From positions 26,602 to 90,601 of the forward strand of contig RWJK01001447.1 in assembly GCA_004335835.1 (NCBI GenBank): 64,000 nucleotides of DNA. The letters are read 5' to 3'. Below are positions 46,959 to 57,079 of the stretch, piece after piece (the first letter of the stretch is position 1; each line of letters opens with the position of its first letter). The notes under the pieces are model-generated. The model was not told the origin of the DNA. It did no database searches and saw only the letters and a program-made list of their open reading frames with translations. Position numbers and translations under genes: made by a program. The DNA is from Scenedesmus sp. ARA3. Taxonomy: Eukaryota > Chlorophyta > Chlorophyceae > Sphaeropleales > Scenedesmaceae.

Positions 46959-48523
46959 GCAGACAGAGTGTCGTCTAGAGGACGGCTGTCGTCTCAGAAG
47001 GTGCACTATCCACCTCGTGCTGCAGTTTCACTGTTGTTGAGAAAGGCTCAACTCGTCAGCATTAATGAACGCACCACGACACCAGCAGTGCTGCTTCTGG
47101 TCTCGTGCCTGCCATCGCAACATCAAATATCACCCTTTCTAGCACCACCAACAAGTGCTGTACCTCCTGTACCTCCTGCACGCAGGCGACAACCACCATG
47201 TTGAGATCGGGCACAACACCAACCTGCAGGATGGCGTGTCAGTCGGCTCCTTGAGCCCCAGCAGCAGCAGCACCAAGATCGGCAGCGGCGTGTCGGTGGG
47301 CCACGGAGCAGTGCTGCAGGGCTGCACCGTTGAGGATAATGTGCTGATCGGCATGAACGCAGTGCTGCAGGATGGCGTACGGGTGAGCAGCAGCAGCAGC
47401 AGTAGCTGCAGGCAGGGCTTGGGGATCATGCGGTGGCGTTGGTCTTGTTGTTGCAGCGGCGTTGGCACTGGGGCAGTAGCATTGGTTGTGGCAGCCGCAG
47501 CAGCAGCGGGACACATCTGGCACGCAAGCAGTTGTGAGGAATTGTTGTGCGGCTGAGCAGCTGCAGTGGCATGCATTAAATGTGTTGAAACAGTCTCCGT
47601 CATGGATTGGATGGCGTGCAGTAGGCAAAGCGCCTGTGTGTGGCAAGGGCAACTTGTGCAGCAGGCGCGACGCCTAAGGAACATCTGAGGCGCTGTGGAC
47701 CAAGCTGATTGCTGCAGCTGGTTCGTAGCCCACACGTGTACTCATCAAGCTGCCAGGCAGTGCAGTCGTCGGAGCACTACACACCTCAGCCTGCTGGTGC
47801 ATTGTCGGAGCACTACAGACCTAGGCCTGCTGTGCCAGCAGCTGCTGGGAGGCTGCAGTGCATCAGCCGGCCATTTCGTGCTGCTGCCCGCCTAATCTGT
47901 GCTTTTGGGGGCACTTGCCTGTGCAGGTTGCCAGCGGGGCCATGGTTGCAGCAGGCGCAGTGCTGGAGCCTGGTGCTGCTGTGGCGTCTGGCGAGCTGTG
48001 GGCGGGCAACCCTGCGCGCAAGCTGCGTGAGCTGAAGCAGGAGGAGCTGGACTACCTGCAGTCGCTGCCAGGCAGGTGAGAGTGGTAGTAATTTGGGGGG
48101 ATATGATACATCCACTGACCACTGCGATGACACTGCCGGTTTGGCCTGGTGCTGTGTGCATGGGAGCTGGACTACCTGCAGTCGCTGCCTGGCAGGCGTG
48201 AGGATTTGCATGTGTTCTCAAGGCAGAGAGATGCTAGCAACATTCTGAATGCACCTGAATGTTGATGGCTCTGTTTGGTGTCGAAACATTGGCGTGCACA
48301 AGATGGTGTCGTGGGAGGGGAAGTGTGGTGCTTGGCGGCGCAATTTGTGCTCGCTTTGTAGCAGTTCAGTAGTTTATACTCAGCTCATCGACCAACTAAC
48401 TGCTTGTTGCTCCATCTGTTGCTTGCGTAACACAGGTACCAGGAGCTTGCGGGACAGCACCAGAAGATCCTGCAGCACTTGAACCACAGAATCGAGAAGA
48501 TTACCGGCGTGTACGACCACTGA
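46489..48523 (+). CDS. Gamma-carbonic-anhydrase-family protein (mitochondrial complex I)
   Basis: Left-handed beta-helix protein, expected as a subunit of the gamma-CA trimer on plant-type complex I. Five exons in phase: 46489-46594, 46678-46821, 47186-47382, 47927-48075, 48436-48523, giving 227 residues, the usual length. The N-terminus MNVLRNRLGFALRESGQALE then RLG matches plant gamma-CAs. Hexapeptide repeats follow (IAPSAQVSGDVKVGDNCSIW, VEIGHNTNLQDGVSVGS, IGSGVSVGHGAVLQGCTVED, LIGMNAVLQDGV), then SGELWAGNPARKLREL and a C-terminal helix. Of the three zinc-ligand histidines of active gamma-CAs I see only the one in VGHGAVL. LxxHV is replaced by DGVSVGS and LHG by LQG, so it is probably structural. 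The end of exon 4 is repeated 120 nt downstream. Confidence 0.92.
46925..46958. repeat. (CAG)11 in gamma-CA intron 2
   Basis: CAG tract on the coding strand in mid-intron, opposite in orientation to the acceptor-linked CTG tracts. Confidence 0.9.
48165..48195 (+). repeat. Copy of gamma-CA exon 4 end
   Basis: 31 nt repeating 48045-48075 (LDYLQSLPG) with one synonymous mismatch, offset exactly 120 nt. The donor GTGAG is altered to GCGTGAG. Confidence 0.85.
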
Positions 48524-49505
48524 GCGCAGCAGCAGCAGCAGCGAGCAGTGCAGCCGGCAGCTGCAGCAGTTGCCAGGTGCTGGTGGCGGCTGGCGGCGTG
48601 CTGCATGCTGTGCGAGGCGCGCAGCTGCTGGCAGCTGCTGCTTGTGGAGTGCACGCAGCTTGACAACATGGTGCGAATGCACTTTAGTACGATATAAATC
48701 ATCCAGCAGCACATGACCCTGTGTGACGTATTGTCTTGTTGTGTGTGGGATTCGCGGTGTCTGCCGTGCTCCAGCTGGGGTCTGGTGGCTATGGTGGGTG
48801 TTGCCAGCCACACCGCCTGGTGGCCAGGTGAAAAGTGTGCAGCAGCTGCAGAGCTGTTCAAGGTAGTGGCATGAGCTTGGCTAGTAGGCGGGCACGGTGC
48901 AAGGGAGTGCATCGTGTTTGTCGGACAGTTGATTGCGGCAGCGTGTGAGCTCCGTGCACAGTAGTTTTAGGTGTAACAATCGTTCTTCAGTTGCTCTCAA
49001 TGGCCTTGCCCACGGTCCTATGCTCTGTACACCCTGCTTCCGGCAACTCTTTAAACACAAATCTGCCCACCAGCAGCGGCCAGCAGCGGTAGCCGAGCGT
49101 CAGCAGCAGCAGCAGCAGCATGTGATACCACGCATGGTGTGGCATGGTACCGTACCAGCAGTGACCGCTACCAAAGTGAGGGCGGCCAGCAGGGTGAAGA
49201 GTATCTTAGGCACATGCCAGCCTCGCCCATATCGCTGTTGAAACCGTTTCACTGCGTCCCCTTGCTTGCGAGTGAAACCAGTCAGAACACCTGTTGGAGC
49301 GAAATCAATCAGCACACCTGTTGGAGTCGCACCACATATGCGCGAGTCAAGAATTGCGCTGGTTAATGACGCATGCGTCACTGTGTTGTTGTTACACACA
49401 ACGCGTCAAGACTGCATCAACAGCGTTTGTGCACCATCAGGGCTAGACGAGTGTGCGCGCCGAAAAGCCCGCCAAGCACAGCGACACAGCAGAAGTCATG
49501 ACAAA
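48524..49505. other. Intergenic region, gamma-CA to PAP-like gene
   Basis: 982 nt. A TGTAAC lies near 48973 and a CAG tract near 49101-49121. A short direct repeat (AATCAGCACACCTGTTGGAG-like) lies at about 49285-49325. No gene recognised. Confidence 0.4.
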
Positions 49506-52500
49506 ATGCACGCCGCGTCAGCCCTGCGCGTGTTCTTAGCTCTTTTGTCTGTGTTTGGAGCTGTATCGCTGGCTGTGCACCAGGCTCTTCCCGGCAGCAT
49601 CGATGTATGGTACACGGTTCCTGTGGACGCGCAACCAGGAGACAGAATAGCTTTGATTGCCAACAAAACAAACGATCGCAATGACACTAGTTTGCTCAAG
49701 TATGTTTTCGCGGAGACATCGCCCTGGACACCCAACAGGAGAGCAGCTGCACAGTGAGTGCTGTGGCATGTACTGCTGCAGGTCTCAATGTGATGCCTGC
49801 AGCTTGCACCAACAATAGGTGTGGCGCCCAGTACGTCTCATTTTACAGGTCGTGTTTATGTTGCGCTTGTAGGTTTGCAGTGCCTGAAGCTGCTGTGGGC
49901 TTGCAAGTTGCATACCTGCGTGGCCCACCATCAGATGCACCAGCAGTGCTGCAGTCCGCAGCCTTACTGCAAAGTGTTACAAAAGGGCCGTCACAGGGCC
50001 GCCTGGTCGTCAGCCGCCGCACAGGGTAAGCTGGCACTTAAGCTTTGTCATCGTGACAGACAAAAATGCTTGCACAGCCAATAAACATGTCGATAGGCAG
50101 GCGCCATTCTTTGCACTTCAGCAGACACAAGGTTTAGCTAGCCAGCCATGGCACCAATCCTGGCCCACAAGCCACCAGTTGCTGTTGAACTGCGTTCTGA
50201 CAAGTCACCTACACGTACATATGTCAAACACTGGTGCTGCTGGCTGCATTGGCTACACCTGCAGGGAGGTGCGCATAATCTGGCGGTCGCATTCCCCCGG
50301 AAGTTCAGCCGTGAAGTTTGGCACAGCACCAGGCAACCACAGCCAACAGCAGTACGCATCGTATGACACGTACACAGCGTACGACATGTGCAGGCAGCCA
50401 GCTAGCAGCGAAGGCTTCTATTCTCCTGGCACCATCAGCACTGCAGTGCTGCGGGGGCTGCGGCCCAACACAACATACTACTATGTGTTTGGGGAGGAGG
50501 TGCGGCCTTGCTGATTGTGGCGTGTCAGTCACACCGGCTGGCTATGGAAAACAAGCATGTGCTGGGGTTGTGTTGCGCTGCTGTTTACTTGGATCAGCTG
50601 CTTGGTGTGGCAGCTGTGACGCCGGACATAGCATGCCCAAAGAGCTGGCTTCAGCATGGCATGGTTCCATCTCCTCTGCCAACACACTTTTCACTGCTGT
50701 TGCACTTCTGCTTTCACAGGGAAAAGGCTTCAGCAGTGAGCGCAACTTCACCACAGCTCCTGCGGCAGGTTCAGCAAGCAGCAGCACTCCCTTGCGCCTG
50801 CTTGCAGCAGCAGAGCTTGGCACCTTCTCTGCAGACGGAGCAGAAGTCGCATCTGCTGCGCACACACAGCTGCAATACTCAACATTCGGCCACCTAGCAG
50901 TGCCGGGCAGCCATGAGTTTACTTTATTGAAGGCTGCACTGCTGGCAACCGGCCAGTATGGGCCATCGCCCGCCAGCAAAACAACGCAGCAGCAGATGCT
51001 CCGTACAGTGCAAGTGCAGCAGCACCATGCGCTGCTTGTGCCAGGAGGCCTCAGCATGGCAGCTGGCCAATCCCTGCTGTGGGACGACTTCCTAGATCAA
51101 ACGGAGCCACTGCTGAGTCAGGTGCCGCTGGCAGCTGCACCGAGTGAGACAGAGTCAGCAGACCCCCTGCTAAGGTCTCAGGCTTTCAACAGCAGCGCGT
51201 CTGGCGGGGAGTGTGGCGTGCCGTATGAGTCGCTGCTGCGCATGCCGCACGCAGCCAAGTTTGACCAGTGGTATGCGACGCAGCTGGGGCCGGTGCATCT
51301 AGTGATGCTGAGCACCGAGCAGAACCTGGCACCCGGCAGTGCACAGCACAAGTGAGTGAGATTATTCTGAATGCCAGCCAATGCAGATGTCTGTTGCATC
51401 CACCCTCAACTACCAATGCTGTGCCATCTGCAGCCAGTTGTGCCTGTGCTATCGCGCAAACCAACGCTCGGTTCAATGTTGTTGTCCTTACACTTTTGTA
51501 TGTGGCAAGGCAGCTGATGTCTGCAACTACAACTTTTGTTCCACAAGTGCAGACTGGACTGGATTCAAGTACATGACATTACTAAGCAACAATCGAGCAG
51601 ATATCGGCCGCCCAGAACAGCTCTTTCATGGCCCTCACACTATACGGCTGTTCATTGTATGCCTGCGCAGCTTTTTGGCGGCTGACCTGGCGGCAGTCAA
51701 CCGCAGCGCCACGCCCTGGGTCATCGTAGGCATGCACAGGGGCATGTACGCCGACGACCCCTCGCAGCAAGCACCTGATGGAGCAGCACACGTGGCCCAG
51801 CAGCTGCGGACCCAGCTCGAAGACCTGCTAGTCCAGCATCAAGTTGATCTAGTTCTAAATGGCCATGGCAGGGTGTACCACCACTCATGCCCTGTAATGA
51901 AGGGTAGCTGTGTAGGATATGGCAGTGATGGTGCAGCAAGGGGGCCGGTGCATGTGATGCTGGGCAATAGTGGGGCTGCGATGCCGCTGCTGGCGTGGGC
52001 GGCTGCGCCGGCGTGGCTGGCGGCTGAGTCGTTTGAGCACTGCTTTGCGCAGCTCAACGTGACGCAGACCAGCCTGCAGCTGCAGGTGAGGGGTGAAACT
52101 GCTTTACATCTCTCATCAAGCGTGACTTGTTCTGCAGGTTTTGGGCCTTGTTATTATTGTTGTTTGTGCTGTATGCTGGCAGCATCTTTGTATGCAGGCC
52201 GCGGCCACATGTGCTCAAATCCTCTTCCGCTGTTGCTCACTGCATGGTGCAGATGCTGTCTAGCCGCACTGGCCAGCCCCTTGCCCAGCTCAACCTCACC
52301 AAGCCAGCTGCCTGGCAGCCAGACCCAGCAGCAGCAGCACAGCTGTTCAACCAAACTGCAGCTACCCCGGACCCCAACGGCATTGACTCCAGTGCACTGC
52401 AGCAGCTGCTGCAGCAGGACTTGCTGGCTGCTGCTGCTGCAGCAGATCCAGCCATGCTGGCTGACAGCCTTGGGCCTGGCAGTAAGCTGGCGGAGATCAT

Positions 52501-52975
52501 GTCATTGCTGCCTGTTGAAGGCGCACCAACACCGGTAAGGACATGGGTCACGCAGCACAGTACAGCTAATGATTGCAGTGTCTGTGACGACCTGCACTGC
52601 TCATACTGTACATGTTGTAGCTTGCTTGTGCTGCAGCTGGCTGGTGTGCTGATAGTGTTCTTGTAATTACAAACGACACGTGGCATTGGGTGGATGTTGC
52701 CTGCAGGAGGTGCGTTGGCAGGTCAGCACCCACCTGGCACAGATGGTGCTGAGCTTGATGGTGAACACCAGCAAAACAACGAAAGGAACAGCAGCAGCAG
52801 CTGCTGCTGCCAGCCACAACACTAGCAGCCGATCTGCTGCAGCACGCCTGACAGCAGAAGCACATGACAACACGCGTGTGGCTGGCATGACAAAGACAGC
52901 TGTTGCTGCACCAGAGCAGCTGCAAGCATCAGCTGGGTCTGCACTCAGAGCCGCAGCCGTACCTGCAGCAACCTT

Positions 52976-53010
<35 letters not shown>

Positions 53011-53978
53011 CTGCAGCTCAGGCTATGCCACTGCCACCTGCATCCACAGCAACAGCACCTGCATCAGGTGCACTGGCAGGAGCTGCGGCAGTGACCCAAC
53101 CACCGGAAGGCCCACCGGCACAAATGGAGTCAATGCATGCAGTGCCACCAGTGCAGCAGCTGTCACCTGAGGAAGATGTTGCGTCATCATGGGCAACCCT
53201 AGGTGGTAGTAAAGCACCTGTCCCAGCAGCAGCAGCAGCAGCCCCGGTTTCTCCAACAGCACAAGCAGCACAAGGCACAGCATCATTTCAACAGCGTGGC
53301 ACAGCTTACCAAGTGCCGTCACTACAAGCGGCAACCAATGGGCAAGGGACACATACCAGTACTACAGCAGTGTACATGGACAGTATGCAAGCAGCTATGC
53401 CAGATCCATATGCCGCAGCAGCCGCATACCCGGCTGCCGCAGGTGGCTACATGACAGCAGGAGCAGCGGAAGCCTTCCAAGCAGCAGCCGGAACTGGTGT
53501 GTATGCTGCTGTCCCAGCAGCAGCATTGCCTGGTGTGTATGCTTCAGCAGCGGCACCTGCTGCATATGTGTACCCTGCAGCACCTACTGCAGCATATCCT
53601 GCTGCTGGGGCGGTTGTCTACCAGGTACAGGCACAGCCTGTTGACCAGACAACCTCACACTCTGTGGCAGCAGACAACGTGTTTACAGCAGCACCTCCAG
53701 CAGCAGCAGCAGCAGCAGCAGATCCTGCAGCTGATAATGCACCATGGGTGATGTGGGGGAGGCGGCTTTCAGGTCTGCAAGCATCTGGCGAGTCTGCTGG
53801 CACGGCTGGCAGCGGAGGCAGCAGCTTGCTGTCTGGCCCAACATTGGACATGTATGTGCGCATGTCACAGGGCCTGCAGCTTGTGAGGGCAGACGGATCA
53901 CACGTGCCACGCAAGACAGTTGAGGCGTTTGTGTACTTTATGATCTTGCTGCAGGGGCGCCTGGCATTCAGGGGTTGA
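49506..53978 (+). CDS. Purple-acid-phosphatase-like protein, metal ligands lost, long low-complexity tail
   Basis: Exons: 49506-49753, 49873-50025, about 50142-50233, 50265-50499, 50720-51351, 51671-52085, 52253-52534, 52707-53978. About 1,100 residues. A signal peptide (MHAASALRVFLALLSVFGAV) is followed by the N-terminal and Fn3-like domains of large plant PAPs (GLRPNTTYYYVFGEEGKGFS). The phosphatase domain is recognised by GGECGVPYES, DQWYATQLGPVHLVMLSTE, LAADLAAVNRSATPWVIV and YHHSCPV...SCVG. The metal motifs are degraded: GDLG reads AELG, GDLSYAD reads GGLSMAA, GNHE reads SETE, and GHxH reads GHGR. Only the VxxH histidine (GMHRGMY) and the first GH histidine remain. A tail of about 500 residues, rich in Ala, Gln and Pro, is open throughout. 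The exon 2 to exon 3 join is not in phase as drawn, so a small exon or frameshift may be missed. Catalysis is unlikely. Confidence 0.8.
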
Positions 53979-54396
53979 CGCGGTGTCAGCGCTGTGACAT
54001 GCACTTTTATCCACTGGTTTGTGGCCGGTGTTCATGGCTAACTTCAAGCGGCAGACGCCAATGCACAATACCACGAGTAAACAAGATACCTATTGTGCCA
54101 TGTTACTATTTAGCGTAGCTCAGAGGGGTGTGATTAAAGCAGAGCAGGCTCGTCCGGTGCCACCTGTCGGGTGGTCATGTAACACGTCTGTGCCCTGTGC
54201 CCTGCGCGAAATGCGTCATTACCTTTTTGACCGTGTGAATAGACAAGCACGTTTGATGTTCACCCTGGCTCGTATTTGAGACGTGTGCAGGCAATGCACA
54301 CCTAGATCACTCGTTCACCTGTCGCAACCGTTGGAACCGCAGCACTACCACCGTACCGAGCCAGGGAGGCGTGTGAACTGCACAACAAACGCAGAA
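53979..54396. other. Intergenic region, PAP-like to epimerase gene
   Basis: 418 nt with a TGTAA at 54178-54182, 200 nt after the PAP-like stop. No other element recognised. Confidence 0.4.
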
Positions 54397-56849
54397 ATGC
54401 CGGTGGTAGTAGACGAGAGTAATGGCATGGAGAAGCTCGTGCTCAAGAGCGAGCAGGTGGGGGCATCAGCAATATGCTTGCACCTGCTGCTGCAGTGCAG
54501 CAGCTGCTGGTGCTGCCTGTGACCAGGCCCTCATGCGTCTGTATCACTTGTAGGGAGCAATAGCAGAGGTGTACCTGCACGGAGCGCACGTAGTGTCATG
54601 GCAGGACGCTACTGGCAAGGTAAACGAAAGTATTGCAGCAGTTTCCACTGCCCATCCAAGCGCCAGCGGCGCAACATGCATTGGCAGTGTAGAACGTGCT
54701 TGATGCAGCGACTTCTGTTGTTACTGCAGGACTTGATGTTCACCAGCAAGCAGGCCATCTTCAAGCCACCCAAGGCCATCAGGTACCCACAGCTCCTGCA
54801 ACCAGCCATGCAGTTGCATGGCACGCCACCCCCCGCTGGGCACCCCTTCCTTGCTGCTGCTGTGTCGCCTGCTTGCATGCTGCAAAGACAAAATGCACAC
54901 TACCAAGCCATTTTGCAGCACCCCGTGTCAGGCAGGCCTGTCTTGCCAGAGCATGCTCTCAGCTATGCACGCGTACATGTGCAAGCTACTACTGCGACTT
55001 CAAATACTTCAATGCATGTTGCTGCAGGGGTGGCGTGCCTGTGTGCTTCCCCCAGTTTGGCCAGCTGGGGCCGCTAGGGCAGCACGGGTTCGCGCGCAAC
55101 ACAAAGTTTGACCTGCTGCAGGAGACAGCCGACAGCGCAACACTGGTAGGGCGCCAGCATTGGCGGGGCATGCAGCGGCAGTGGAAGTGTGTGTGGCTAG
55201 CAGCGGCAGAAGCTAAGGCCTAATGCCAAAGCAACTTCATCTGTGCTTGCTGCATGGCATGCTAGTCACTGTTGCAGTCAGTGCTCTTTAGAAACTGCTG
55301 CAGCAACCGCACATAGGTGCGGTAGGGCTGTCCTGCTCATTGTATCAGCAGACAGCCGCCACATTTGCCACATCCCCTGGCGTGTCCTTTCAGTACTTGC
55401 CAATCGTGCACTCCAGAACTGGTTTGCTTGTACAGTTGCCCACTCCCTACCCACGCTGTGGTGTGTTCTCTTGCTTTACCTCCTAAGCATCTTCTGCTGC
55501 TGCTGACTTGTGTGCTGCTGCCAGGTGTTGAAGGCGGTTGGTGATGAGGATGAAAAGTACCCCTACCCCTTTGAGCTGACTGTGCGCGTGCAGCTGGGCC
55601 AGCAGGGCCACGCACCCACCTTCACTCAGGAGGTGGCAGCAAACAACACAGGTCAGCAGGATTGTCCTGTGCGCTTTTGGCAGTCAAATGGCCGGCAGCC
55701 ACAGCTGCTTGGCATGTGTGTTGTTAGCATATGGGGCAGAGGCTGCAGCCTGTGAGCTGCTGCAACCAAGCCCACATGGCGCGTACTTTGTTGGGTTTGG
55801 TTTCCTGTATCAGTGGTGTACCTCGAGCATGCCTGCAGCTGCAGCAACTTTGGCGGCTCTTCGCATGTGGCACCCCAGTAATCACAAGTACACCATCGTT
55901 TCAACTGTCACTGGCTTTGCATGACATATCGTTGTGTTTTGGCCAAACTACTGTGGCACGCTGCCATTGCAGGCAGCGAGGAGATGTCCTTCACAGCAGC
56001 GCTGCACACCTACTTCAAGATCAGCGCCATCGGCAATGTAGCTGTGTCAGGGCTGGACGGGGTGACGTACACGGACAGCCTGCAGGGCGGTCAACGCATG
56101 CAGCAGTCTGGTGATGTTATCTTTGACCAGGAGGTTGACCGCATCTACCTGGCAGTGCCGGACTCTGGGGTGCAGGTGGGGTGGAAGCTTGAGCTGAGAA
56201 GGTGCGTGATGTGTTGGCATGCTACAGGGCGTCCATAGCCATGCATTACTGCCACTGCTGCTGGGTGCAGCTGTATAGCCTGATCACATTCTCACAGGCT
56301 TTTGTATCCACCTAGGTATCCACGTGCAGTAGCTGCCTGCCTGTCTGCCTGCATGGCTGCGGACTGTCTGCCCGCCTGCCTGCCTGCAGATCAGCGACAG
56401 CGGCAGTGGTGCTGTGTTTGAGGTGCACAAGGCTGGGTTCCCTGACGCTGTGGTGTGGAACCCCTGGGTGGCCAAGGCGCAGGCCATGGCCGACTTTGGG
56501 GACGAGGAGTACAAGGTGAGACACAGGGGCTTGCACGACGGACATTATGCATGTCCAGTGTTGCAGGAAACAATGCGTTGGTGGATGTTGGCAGCAGTTT
56601 CATAGAGAGAAGCGGTGCCTGCCTGTTTTTGCGCAGCTGACAAGCATGAACTGAATTTCAAAGCGCGTGCTCTCCGCACTTAGTCTATCATCCGTCAGCA
56701 AAAATGAGTGCAAGCTGCTGCTGCTGCTGCTGCTGCTGCTGCAGGAGATGCTGTGCATTGAGCCCGCAGTCGCTGGCTCTGGTCCTTACAAGCTGGCCCC
56801 TGGCGAGACATGGAGCGGCAGCCAGACGCTGGTGTACAAGGCTGCATAG
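54397..56849 (+). CDS. Glucose-6-phosphate 1-epimerase (aldose-1-epimerase-like)
   Basis: Interconverts alpha and beta anomers of glucose 6-phosphate. Eight exons in phase: 54397-54456, 54554-54619, 54730-54782, 55028-55145, 55525-55651, 55973-56175, 56390-56515, 56745-56849, giving 285 residues, normal for the family. Motifs: AEVYLHGAHVVSWQ, LMFTSKQAIFKPPKAIRGGV then PVCFPQFG, LGQHGFARN, TFTQEVAANNTG, MSFTAALHTYFKIS with the conserved histidine, VFEVHKAGFPDAVVWNPWVA, and the glutamate motif EMLCIEPAVAG. No transit peptide is visible, so it is likely cytosolic. The last intron ends in a CTG tract directly at the acceptor. Confidence 0.94.
56714..56744 (+). repeat. (CTG)9-10 forming an acceptor
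   Basis: CTG tract ending in CTGCAG, the acceptor of the last epimerase exon (starts 56745). Confidence 0.9.
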
Positions 56850-56935
56850 GCTGCAGGAGAGTTGACTGGGAGGTTGACCGGCACTGCTGCTGACACGGAC
56901 CAAAGCAGGCAGGGTTCGTGAGGAGTTGAAAGACT

Positions 56936-56940
56936 TGTAA
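56936..56940 (+). terminator. Candidate TGTAA poly(A) signal, epimerase gene
   Basis: TGTAA starts 87 nt after the stop codon, a typical distance for chlorophycean genes. Confidence 0.55.
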
Positions 56941-57079
56941 TGCGCGCTGGGTGGTGAATCTTGTCGTGAACTTGAGCGTACGATTGCTGGTTCTCAGCCA
57001 CAAGTCGGTGGGCTGATCGCATTGAAGAGCGCTCCTTTCAAAACCTGCATTTGTTGAGTTGTAATCAAATCCGTTCAAT

